The notes beneath the pieces are model-generated. The model had not been told where the DNA came from. It ran no database searches and saw only the letters and a list, made by a program, of their open reading frames with translations. The translations under genes and the position numbers were made by a program. A stretch of 25,845 nucleotides of DNA from assembly GCA_038040485.1 (NCBI GenBank), contig JBBPIE010000057.1, positions 1-25,845 of the forward strand, in the 5' to 3' direction. This DNA comes from Onstottus_B arcticum (GTDB lineage Bacteria; Acidobacteriota; Blastocatellia; UBA7656). This document shows, in pieces, positions 15,919 to 23,523 of this stretch; the stretch's first letter is position 1, and each line of letters opens with the position of its first letter.

Positions 15919-16001
15919 TAGGGGCGGCCCTCCGTGGCTCCCCTCGATGGATCTGGTTCGCGCGACCGCGATAAGAGGGGCGGCAACGGAGAGCCTCCCT
16001 A
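15919..16001. repeat. degenerate inverted repeat (GGCGGCC family, copy 2)
   Basis: The left arm starts TAGGGGCGGCCCTCCGTGGC (15919) and ends TCCCCTC (15945); the right arm starts GAGGGGCGGCAACGGAG (15975). The arms pair imperfectly, with several mismatches, and the spacer is 29 bases. The core is the same as in the perfect copy at 4619-4723, so these are members of one dispersed family. It lies between the DUF1761 and nicotinamidase genes. Confidence 0.8.
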
Positions 16002-16122
16002 CAAGAAGTTCTTGCCTGGCGCGGTGGTTTCATCCTGCGCCTTCTCCCCGCAAGAGTTGGTGTACGTTCCACCTGTACTCTGAATCTCGGCCTGCTCTAG
16101 AATGAGATTAGGAGACGCAGAG

Positions 16123-16737
16123 ATGACCAACGACTTTCAAAACAGCGCGCTCATTCTCGTAGACATCCAGAACGACTTTTGTCCCGGCGGCGCGTTGGCC
16201 GTCGAAGAGGGCGATCAGATTGTTGAGGTGGTCAACCGTTTGATGCCGCACTTCCCGCTTGTGATCTCGACTCAGGATTGGCATCCGGCAAATCACGTTT
16301 CATTCAAAGCGCAGGGCGGGCCGTGGCCTCCGCACTGCGTTCAGGGTACTCGCGGCGCGGACCTCCATACGGCACTCAACACCGAGCCGATCGCGCATTA
16401 CCTGCGCAAGGCGTCCTCGCCGGGCAAGGATGACTACTCGGAGTTCGAAGGCAAAGACGAGCTGGGTCGCTCACTCGATGAAGTGCTGAAGAGCCACGCT
16501 GTGAAACGCATCTTCGCCGTTGGGCTGGCGACTGATTATTGCGTGCTGGCTACGGTGTTGGATGGACTGAAGCTCGGCTATGGAGTCGTCGCTGTTACCG
16601 ATGCGATGCGCGCGGTTAATGTCGAGCCTGAAGATGGGGATAAGGCGCTTCGCCGGATGTCTGAGGTAGGAGCACTACTGGTTACAAGCGATGAGATTTT
16701 GCAGCGCGGCGAGCCCGCCGGCACAGCGGCCCGGTAG
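16123..16737 (+). CDS. pncA: nicotinamidase
   Basis: A 204-residue isochorismatase-fold amidase that converts nicotinamide to nicotinate. The start at ATG 16123 follows AGGAG at about 9 bases; ATG 16102 has no ribosome site. The catalytic triad is visible: Asp14 (ILVDIQNDFCPGG), Lys96 (YLRKASS) and Cys140 (GLATDYCVLATV). Metal ligands are Asp52, His54 and His58 (STQDWHPANHVSF). The WPPHCVQGT and DDYSEFEG motifs are also present. Its product feeds nicotinate phosphoribosyltransferase (5954-7399), so the window carries both steps from nicotinamide to nicotinate mononucleotide. Confidence 0.93.
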   Translation: MTNDFQNSALILVDIQNDFCPGGALAVEEGDQIVEVVNRLMPHFPLVISTQDWHPANHVSFKAQGGPWPPHCVQGTRGADLHTALNTEPIAHYLRKASSPGKDDYSEFEGKDELGRSLDEVLKSHAVKRIFAVGLATDYCVLATVLDGLKLGYGVVAVTDAMRAVNVEPEDGDKALRRMSEVGALLVTSDEILQRGEPAGTAAR

Positions 16738-16758
16738 GAGACGGGATCTGGATTTGTC

Positions 16759-17649
16759 TCAGGGCGCCTGCCTGATGATCCCGCTGTCGACGATGTCACC
16801 CTTTTCGGAAATCGACTTGAAGGCCATCTCTTTCTCGTCGACTTCGATCAACATGTAAGAGTTGTCTTTATCATAGCTTGCGGCGCGGATCGGACTCTTC
16901 AAATCAACCCCACCGCGTCTGATCTGACCGCCCGCGCCGGTCACGAAGTACTGAATTCCGTTTTGAGGCTTGATTCGTTCGTAGTTGTGATCGTGACCGC
17001 AAAAGACAACCTGCACGCCATAGTGATTGAAAAGCGGCTCGATCTTGTCTCGCAGTTTGGGGTCGGATCCGTGCTTCTTGCCAGAGGAATAGAACGGGTG
17101 ATGGAAGGCCGCGATCTTCCAAAGCGCCTTCGAGTTGCGAAGCCCGTTCTCGAGCCACGTATGCTGAGTCGTGTCAAAGTTCGTCGAGTCCAGCATGAAG
17201 AAGTCTACAAGCCCGTTGCCGCGGCTGAATGAGTAGTAGCTTGACCCGTTCATGTTAAACAGAGGGTACGCGATCTGGTCCTGGCGGCCTTCTTCAACGT
17301 CGTGGTTACCAAGCGTCGCGTAGAAGGGCACCTTTTCTTTCAACAGACCTGCAAACGGTTCCTCGAAGTGTTTAAGGAAGAGATGGCCCGAGCCGTTCGG
17401 ATATATGTTGTCGCCGACCGTAAGCACGAAGTCCAGCGGCGAGGCCTTATGACCCTCGTACATCACATTCGCGATCGCAAATTCGTCCGCGCCTCCTGTC
17501 CCAAAGTCGCCGATCACGCCGAACCGCGTCTTGCTCGTTGGTGAACCCAGAACATACGCCGGCTTGATCAAAGCGCCCACTGTGAGGGTCGCAAGAGATG
17601 CTAGCGCCTGACGCCGAGTGATGAGTTTGCTGCCGTGCTGGTCTGCCAT
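16759..17649 (-). CDS. exported metallophosphatase (purple acid phosphatase-like)
   Basis: A 296-residue protein. Start ATG 17649 (MADQHG) is chosen because it puts a Tat-like signal at the N-terminus: LITRRQALASLATLTVGAL (Arg12-Arg13). A longer frame to 17724 exists. The calcineurin-like metal-binding motifs are in order: GDFG (Asp48), GDNIY (Asp80), GNHD (Asn115, His116), HHPFYSSG, and GHDHNYERIKP near the C-terminus. These residues bind the two metal ions, and this set is typical of tartrate-resistant acid phosphatase relatives. It probably releases phosphate from esters in the periplasm. It converges with pncA, 21 bases apart. Confidence 0.88.
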   Translation of the reverse strand: MADQHGSKLITRRQALASLATLTVGALIKPAYVLGSPTSKTRFGVIGDFGTGGADEFAIANVMYEGHKASPLDFVLTVGDNIYPNGSGHLFLKHFEEPFAGLLKEKVPFYATLGNHDVEEGRQDQIAYPLFNMNGSSYYSFSRGNGLVDFFMLDSTNFDTTQHTWLENGLRNSKALWKIAAFHHPFYSSGKKHGSDPKLRDKIEPLFNHYGVQVVFCGHDHNYERIKPQNGIQYFVTGAGGQIRRGGVDLKSPIRAASYDKDNSYMLIEVDEKEMAFKSISEKGDIVDSGIIRQAP

Positions 17650-17849
17650 CGAGTGTTTCAACCGCGCAATTTTGAATCTGGATTGCCCGTTAGCCGGACT
17701 GTGAAGGGGAGGTCCGTCTCGCAACCGCTTTTCGTACTCTCGCTAACCGGGTCAAAGACTATCAAAGTTGAGTTTCGCGTCGCAAGCTTTTTCGTCGATT
17801 GACTCATGGCCGGCATTGAGTCGGCTACGGCTGGGCGGGTTAAGCCAGA

Positions 17850-17878
17850 CGAGTGACCGGCTCGGCGCCGATCACTCG
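17850..17878 (-). terminator. possible hairpin terminator after the S41 peptidase gene
   Basis: CGAGTGA (17850-17856) pairs with TCACTCG (17872-17878), with an inner CGGC/GCCG stem (17858-17861 with 17867-17870). It lies about 30 bases downstream of the S41 stop on the minus strand. There is no U-tract, so it is only a possible terminator. Confidence 0.33.
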
Positions 17879-17907
17879 CCGCGCACTTCAAAAGCACAAA
17901 CGAAGTG

Positions 17908-19029
17908 TTAAGTACTTCGCTTTGGTGCCTTCATTTCGTCGAGTTCCTTTTCGACATTGGCGATCGCGCGCTTGATCGCTTGCTGACGTTCGGGGTCGGC
18001 CACCTTAGCCACGATCTTGTTCATGACGGCGATATGCGCGACTTTCAACGCCTGGTCTGCGGGGACTTCCACGTCGGGTTTGACCCCTGTACCTTCCCAA
18101 TTTGTCTTGCTGATCGGATTGATTGCCCGTCCGCTCGGCACCCAGATCGCGAAGTGCTCGTTGAGGCGGCGAGTGCCGCCAGGATGCGCCCCGCCTCCCG
18201 TCGTCTCGCCGACGATGGTAGCTCGTTTCAGATTCTTCAGATTGTAAGTGAACTCCTCGGCCGCCGAGAAAGTGCGATTGCTGGTCAACACATAGACGTC
18301 CTTCTTGTCGCCATAGCGCTTGCCCGGAACATAGGGCAGCGTCCACCACTGACGCGTGCTGTCCGTCGGGCGAAAGTAGAGATCGTTGAGATGCACCGGC
18401 TCGGGGCCGAACAAATAGGTCGAAATCAAAGCGACCATCGCGGGGTCGCCGCCACCGTTGCGCCTCAGGTCGATAATCAAAGCGTCTGTGTTAGCAACGA
18501 AGTTCATCGCGGCTACGACAGTCTCGGCTCCAACCCGCGCTGGCTGAAAGCCTCGCAAGTCGATATAGCCGACGTTGCCGGGCAAGCGCTCTACTTTCTC
18601 GAACCCGAAATTCACCGTGCGCATGAACTCGAGCTGCCTGGCAAGGTCTTCAGGACCCGGCTCGCGGTGATCGCCATCGGGAGGCAGAGCCTCGGCGCTG
18701 TACAACACGCGAAGATGCTTGTCGTGACTCACTTCCAGCAAGTGATTTTGAAGCGCGGCCGCGAACGCCTTTGCGCTCGTGAGCTGGTCGTATTCCTTCC
18801 GGCCCATCCGCTCTCTGACGGCTTGCTCCATCTTCTTTGCCGTTTCAGGAAAGACATAATTGTCGTTCAAGTTCTTGAGGGCCGCTTCGATGACCGACGA
18901 GCGTGTTGCCGCGTCGATTGTGAGATCCGGCTGATCCGGGGGCCCCTGAGCCATCGCAACCGGCGCACTTAAGAGCGCCAGAACCGCCAGCGCAACAGCT
19001 ATCGAGCAAATACTCCGATACATTCGCAT
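17908..19029 (-). CDS. exported S41-family peptidase
   Basis: A 373-residue protein with a signal peptide (SICSIAVALAVLALLSAPVAMAQ). Start ATG 19029 follows AGGAGG at 7 bases; an ATG at 19050 lies before that ribosome site. It has no PDZ domain. The N-terminal helical region resembles the IRBP-type N-terminal domain of S41 peptidases (VIEAALKNLNDNYVFPETAKKMEQAV). The tail-specific-protease core follows: NVGYIDLRGFQ, ALIIDLRRNGGGDPAM, YVLTSNRTFSAAEEFTYNLK with probable nucleophile Ser255, and GETTGGGAHPG. It is likely secreted. The substrate is unknown. Confidence 0.9.
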   Translation of the reverse strand: MRMYRSICSIAVALAVLALLSAPVAMAQGPPDQPDLTIDAATRSSVIEAALKNLNDNYVFPETAKKMEQAVRERMGRKEYDQLTSAKAFAAALQNHLLEVSHDKHLRVLYSAEALPPDGDHREPGPEDLARQLEFMRTVNFGFEKVERLPGNVGYIDLRGFQPARVGAETVVAAMNFVANTDALIIDLRRNGGGDPAMVALISTYLFGPEPVHLNDLYFRPTDSTRQWWTLPYVPGKRYGDKKDVYVLTSNRTFSAAEEFTYNLKNLKRATIVGETTGGGAHPGGTRRLNEHFAIWVPSGRAINPISKTNWEGTGVKPDVEVPADQALKVAHIAVMNKIVAKVADPERQQAIKRAIANVEKELDEMKAPKRST

Positions 19030-19310
19030 CACTTTGCCTCCTGAAATCATAGTAGCACCGACTTCTGTTCCGCCTGTTCAAGTATTACTCCCCTCCGCCT
19101 TATTAGTTCCAATATCAGTTTCGCGCGACCGGCCGCGACGGCCGCTAACACAGACGAGGAGTATCACCGTCGGTACAGACCCGCCTGCGTTTGTTACTCG
19201 ATGACTGGTTGCCTCGAGTGATGTACTGAGATGTCGTGAAGGGCGCGGGACGCAATTTCCTCGCCCGCAATTGAAGCACGAGCATTCGCTACACTACATA
19301 AGCGACAGCT

Positions 19311-19338
19311 TTGTGTGCTAACATCTTTTCTGTAGTAT
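19311..19338 (+). promoter_or_regulatory. candidate promoter for the oxidoreductase operon
   Basis: TTGTGT (19311-19316), 16 bases, TAGTAT (19333-19338). It lies about 90 bases before the korA start and just upstream of the inverted repeat. Match to consensus is moderate. Confidence 0.3.
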
Positions 19339-19360
19339 TTTGATCGCTTCAGAAATCAGC

Positions 19361-19402
19361 GCGCAGTGACGAAATTAGGCAGTGATTTGGCCGTCACTGC
19401 GC
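19361..19402 (+). promoter_or_regulatory. 11-bp inverted repeat with a third half-site
   Basis: GCGCAGTGACG (19361-19371) pairs exactly with CGTCACTGCGC (19392-19402) over a 20-base spacer. The spacer contains GCAGTGAT, a third copy of the half-site in direct orientation. It ends 23 bases before the ATG of korA. It could be an operator or a leader hairpin; the sequence does not decide between them. Confidence 0.6.
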
Positions 19403-19425
19403 TCTAGTTAACAGGACAGGCAATC

Positions 19426-21291
19426 ATGGAATCCATCACTATTCTGAACAATGTTGAAGACAAGCACATCGAAGAACTCGAGACAGTGACAATAAGGTTC
19501 GCTGGCGACTCGGGCGACGGGATGCAGCTTACGGGGACGCAATTTACCAACACGGCGGCAATCGTCGGCAACGATATCTCGACGCTGCCGGACTTCCCCG
19601 CCGAGATTCGCGCGCCTGCTGGAAGCCTGCCGGGCGTTTCCGGGTTTCAGTTGAATTTCTCGAATCACGACATTCGCACGCCTGGTGACGAGCCAAACGT
19701 GCTTGTGGCGATGAACCCGGCGGCGCTGAGAGTGAACCTGGAGGATCTCGAGCCAGGCGGCATTCTGATAACCAACACCGACGCCTTCAACGAGAACAAT
19801 CTCAAGAAAGCGGGTTATGCGGCGAATCCGCTTGAGGACGGAAGTCTCGCCGGCTACCGTCTGTTCAAGCTTCCGATCACGACGCTCAACCGCGCGGCGC
19901 TTCGTGACGAGGTCAAGCTGCCCTCGAAGGAAGTCGATCGATGCAAGAACTTCTGGGCGCTCGGCCTTATGTACTGGCTCTACGACCGGCCGCTTGAACC
20001 GACCCAACGATGGATTGACACTAAGTTCAAACGCAACGCCGAAGTGGCGAAGGCCAACTTGACCGCGTTGAAAGCCGGTTTCGCTTATGCAGAAGCGGCC
20101 GAGATATTCACGACTCATTACCGCGTTCGCAAAGCCGCAATCGCACCGGGCAAATACCGCAACATCACCGGCAACGAAGCGACCGCGCTGGGGTTCGTAG
20201 CTGCGTCGGTACTCGCGAAGCGGCCGCTATTTTACGCGAGCTACCCGATCACCCCCGCTTCCGACATCCTGCACGAGCTTTCGACTCGAAAGAACTTCGG
20301 CGTCAAGACGTTTCAAGCCGAAGATGAGATCGCGGCCGTGTGCGCCGCGATAGGCGCCGCCTTCGCCGGCCAGCTCGGACTGACCGGAACAAGCGGGCCG
20401 GGCCTGGCTTTGAAGAGCGAAGCCATCGGGCTCGCGGTGATGACCGAGCTGCCGATTGTCATCGTGGACGTTCAGCGCGGCGGACCATCAACCGGACTCC
20501 CGACCAAGACCGAACAAGCCGACTTGCTGCAAGCAATGTTCGGAAGAAACGGCGAATGTCCCGTCGCGATCGTGGCGGCGGCAACTCCGGGCGACTGCTT
20601 TCACATGGCAATCGAAGCTTTTCGCATCGCGACAAAACACATGCTTCCGGTCATCTTCCTGACTGACGGCTATCTCGCAAACGGCGCGGAGCCGTGGCGC
20701 GTTCCCGGGATGGAAGAGCTGCCCCGCTTCGAAGTCAAGTTCGCTACCGAACCGAACGGGTTCTTCCCATACAGCCGCGATCCCGAGACGCTCGCGCGGC
20801 CGTGGGCGATACCGGGGACGCCGGGGCTCGAGCACCGCATCGGTGGAATCGAAAAACAGGACATAACCGGCAACGTCTCGTACGACCCGGAAAACCATAT
20901 GCACATGGTGGTGACCCGGGCCGAGAAGGTCGCGCGCATCGCCAATGACATACCGGAGCTGGAAACGTTCGGCGAATCGCGGGGCCGGCTGCTCGTCGTC
21001 GGCTGGGGCTCGACTTACGGAGCGATCACGTCCGCGGTCGAGGAAATGCAGCAACAGGGCAAGGCGGTGTCGAGCGTTCACATACGGCATTTGAATCCTT
21101 TCCCGAGGAATCTGGGAGAGTTGCTTGGCCGCTTTGATCGCGTGCTTGTGCCGGAGTTGAATATGGGACAGCTTGCGATGCTGTTGCGCGCGCGCTACCT
21201 CGTTCCGGCCGTTTCGTTCCCGAAGGTCAAGGGCAAGCCGTTCAAGATCAGCGAGCTGACCGCGAAGATGAACGAACTGTACGAGGATTGA
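19426..21291 (+). CDS. korA: 2-oxoacid:ferredoxin oxidoreductase, alpha subunit (fused gamma)
   Basis: A 621-residue protein combining the gamma domain (N-terminal, about 15-215; VTIRFAGDSGDGMQLTG) and the alpha domain (ASYPITPASDILHEL, QAEDEIAAVCAAIGAAFAG, TGTSGPGLALKSEAIGLAV, PSTGLPTKTEQADL, and the C-terminal VVGWGSTYGAI). This fused arrangement is usual for KorA-type enzymes, which couple oxidation of 2-oxoglutarate or a related 2-oxoacid, or the reverse carboxylation, to ferredoxin. The beta subunit follows at 21650-22705, after a small coiled-coil gene. The exact substrate cannot be read from the sequence, so the symbol is provisional. Confidence 0.92.
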   Translation: MESITILNNVEDKHIEELETVTIRFAGDSGDGMQLTGTQFTNTAAIVGNDISTLPDFPAEIRAPAGSLPGVSGFQLNFSNHDIRTPGDEPNVLVAMNPAALRVNLEDLEPGGILITNTDAFNENNLKKAGYAANPLEDGSLAGYRLFKLPITTLNRAALRDEVKLPSKEVDRCKNFWALGLMYWLYDRPLEPTQRWIDTKFKRNAEVAKANLTALKAGFAYAEAAEIFTTHYRVRKAAIAPGKYRNITGNEATALGFVAASVLAKRPLFYASYPITPASDILHELSTRKNFGVKTFQAEDEIAAVCAAIGAAFAGQLGLTGTSGPGLALKSEAIGLAVMTELPIVIVDVQRGGPSTGLPTKTEQADLLQAMFGRNGECPVAIVAAATPGDCFHMAIEAFRIATKHMLPVIFLTDGYLANGAEPWRVPGMEELPRFEVKFATEPNGFFPYSRDPETLARPWAIPGTPGLEHRIGGIEKQDITGNVSYDPENHMHMVVTRAEKVARIANDIPELETFGESRGRLLVVGWGSTYGAITSAVEEMQQQGKAVSSVHIRHLNPFPRNLGELLGRFDRVLVPELNMGQLAMLLRARYLVPAVSFPKVKGKPFKISELTAKMNELYED

Positions 21292-21292
21292 G

Positions 21293-21616
21293 ATGGGCGA
21301 AGACCAGTTTCAACGGCACGTAGAGTTTATCGTTGAGCAACAGGCAAAGTTCGAAACGAACATTGCTAAGTTGGAAGAGAATCATGCGAGGCACGAGCGC
21401 GAAAACCGGGAGATGTTCGCCAAGTTGGGGGACATCATATTGAGTCTTGCAAACTACAACCAACAGCAAGATGAACGAATCGCCGCCCACGACAAACAGA
21501 TTGCCGAACTGATCGAGCACGGCAAAGAAACCGATCGCCGGACGAAGGAAACAGATGACCGAATCAACGCTCTTATTGGAATGGCAGAACGCTTCTTCAA
21601 TAGAGACGGGAATTGA
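21293..21616 (+). CDS. small coiled-coil protein between korA and korB
   Basis: A 107-residue hydrophilic protein starting one base after the korA stop (TGA-G-ATG). Almost the whole length is helical and charged, with heptad-like spacing: FIVEQQAKFETNIAKLEENHARHE, LANYNQQQDERIAAHDKQIAELIEH and TKETDDRINALIGMAERF. No signal peptide or catalytic motif is visible. The family is unknown. It is 33 bases before the korB start, so all three genes are probably one transcript. It may be a small accessory or a later insertion; its lower GC and Lys/Glu richness compared with the flanking genes fit either. Confidence 0.72.
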   Translation: MGEDQFQRHVEFIVEQQAKFETNIAKLEENHARHERENREMFAKLGDIILSLANYNQQQDERIAAHDKQIAELIEHGKETDRRTKETDDRINALIGMAERFFNRDGN

Positions 21617-21649
21617 TTTTGAGTTCCGGCATTGAGCAAGGAAGACAAT

Positions 21650-22705
<1,056 letters not shown>

Positions 22706-23413
22706 TTAGGCGCGCAGAGCAGAATCCGTATTAGATGACATCTGTGAATCAGGAGGAGTGATGACTTTGAGAGTAATTGCAGTCTTAGCATTGTTGTTGT
22801 TATCTCTGACTGGCTGGTTAAGCGCGAGCGAAAAATCTCCTGCGCCTGTTGAAGGCTCACCAATCGAGGCGGCCTCACAGCAACTGAAAACCGGCGAGGC
22901 AAAAGGTAACCTGATAAAGAACAGGACCGTAGAATTGAAGTACGCCTATGCTCGTAGGGTAAAGGTGCAGGGTCAACCGATGTATAGCCTTGTGCTAACC
23001 GACCGTCCCTATTCTGAAGATATCCTGAAAAAAGGCGACAGCCTCAGTGATGCAGTAGGATTCAAAGATAAGCTCCACTTCGTCATTTCAACCGAAGGCA
23101 AAATTGTCACCATGAACTTTTTACTCTCGCCACCGGGTTTATCTACCTCGAAGGCGTATGCCTCAGCAAACAGGAAATCTGTCACGATTGGCGCCGATAG
23201 CATTGAGGGAGAGCTAGCCGAAGAGGATTCGGATTTTGAAAAATGGAGCTACAGAGTAAGGTTTAAGAGCACAATCCTGAAGGAATAATTTCAGAAGCAG
23301 AAGTGGATCAGACAATAGCAATCCGCCGCCTAACAATCGCGTCAACCGGAGCGCGCGAAGCGAGTTTCGTATCATTCTGCCAATGCCGCGCGCGCGCCCG
23401 GTTACGCGAGGCG
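22706..23413 (+). mobile_element. solitary gene cassette inserted after korB
   Basis: The segment starts at TTAGGC immediately after G22705, the last base of the korB stop codon, and ends at the G of the right core box of attC D. It holds one forward gene and one attC. Closing the circle would create GTTAGGC, an exact partner of the attC left core GCCTAAC. The gene uses more A/T-rich codons than korB or the following gene. It is 708 bp, similar to cassette 2. A GTTAGGC match at the left end alone could be chance, but with the attC at the right end it fits cassette insertion at a secondary (non-attI) site. Confidence 0.65.
22761..23288 (+). CDS. exported protein of unknown function (cassette gene)
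   Basis: A 175-residue protein. ATG 22761 follows AGGAGG (22751-22756) at four bases; the in-frame GTG 22758 overlaps this ribosome site too closely. The N-terminus TLRVIAVLALLLLSLTGWLSAS is a signal peptide, possibly cleaved near the SAS/ASE site. The mature part is beta-rich: TVELKYAYARRVKVQGQPMYSLVLTDRP and KLHFVISTEGKIVTMNFLLSP. Its strands and the DRPYSEDILKKGD segment resemble small secreted proteins of unknown function in Acidobacteria and Planctomycetes, but I do not recognise the family. It is in the same direction as korB, so it could be expressed by read-through. Confidence 0.72.
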   Translation: MTLRVIAVLALLLLSLTGWLSASEKSPAPVEGSPIEAASQQLKTGEAKGNLIKNRTVELKYAYARRVKVQGQPMYSLVLTDRPYSEDILKKGDSLSDAVGFKDKLHFVISTEGKIVTMNFLLSPPGLSTSKAYASANRKSVTIGADSIEGELAEEDSDFEKWSYRVRFKSTILKE

Positions 23414-23419
23414 TTAGGC
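23328..23419 (+). other. attC recombination site D (solitary)
   Basis: Left core GCCTAAC (23328-23334) is the exact reverse complement of right core GTTAGGC (23413-23419). Left arm TCGCGT(C)AACCGG(A)GCGCGCG pairs perfectly with CGCGCGCCCGGTTACGCGA, with the bracketed C and A extrahelical. The two unpaired bases are six bases apart on the left arm, the same signature as in sites A, B and C. Length is 92 bases. It lies about 100 bases before the next gene. Confidence 0.87.
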
Positions 23420-23523
23420 CGCCCGATTGTTTTCTGATTTGCCCTTAGCGTACAGCAATACGCCGGGGCCAAAAGCAGTCCCGGCTTCTGAAGCAGAGGT
23501 TGATCAAGGAGTAGTACAACTTA

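Larger units (their letters stand above)
19030..19425. other. 396-base intergenic region
   Basis: This region separates the minus-strand S41 gene from the plus-strand oxidoreductase operon and holds divergent promoters. Apart from the candidate promoter at 19311-19338 and the inverted repeat at 19361-19402, I see no gene or RNA in it. Confidence 0.7.

Noticed and set aside
15545..16105. 186-residue plus-strand frame over the DUF1761 gene
   Set aside because: It is an out-of-frame reading of DUF1761 that runs into the inverted repeat; Arg/Gly-rich, no ribosome site.
17901..17919. CGAAGT/ACTTCG palindrome over the S41 stop codon
   Set aside because: Six-base arms with a seven-base loop and no U-tract are too weak to call a terminator.
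17905..18972. 355-residue plus-strand open frame
   Set aside because: It is the antisense shadow of the S41 peptidase, which has a signal peptide, ribosome site and family motifs.
19408..20118. 236-residue minus-strand open frame
   Set aside because: It is the antisense shadow of korA; there is no ribosome site or family pattern.
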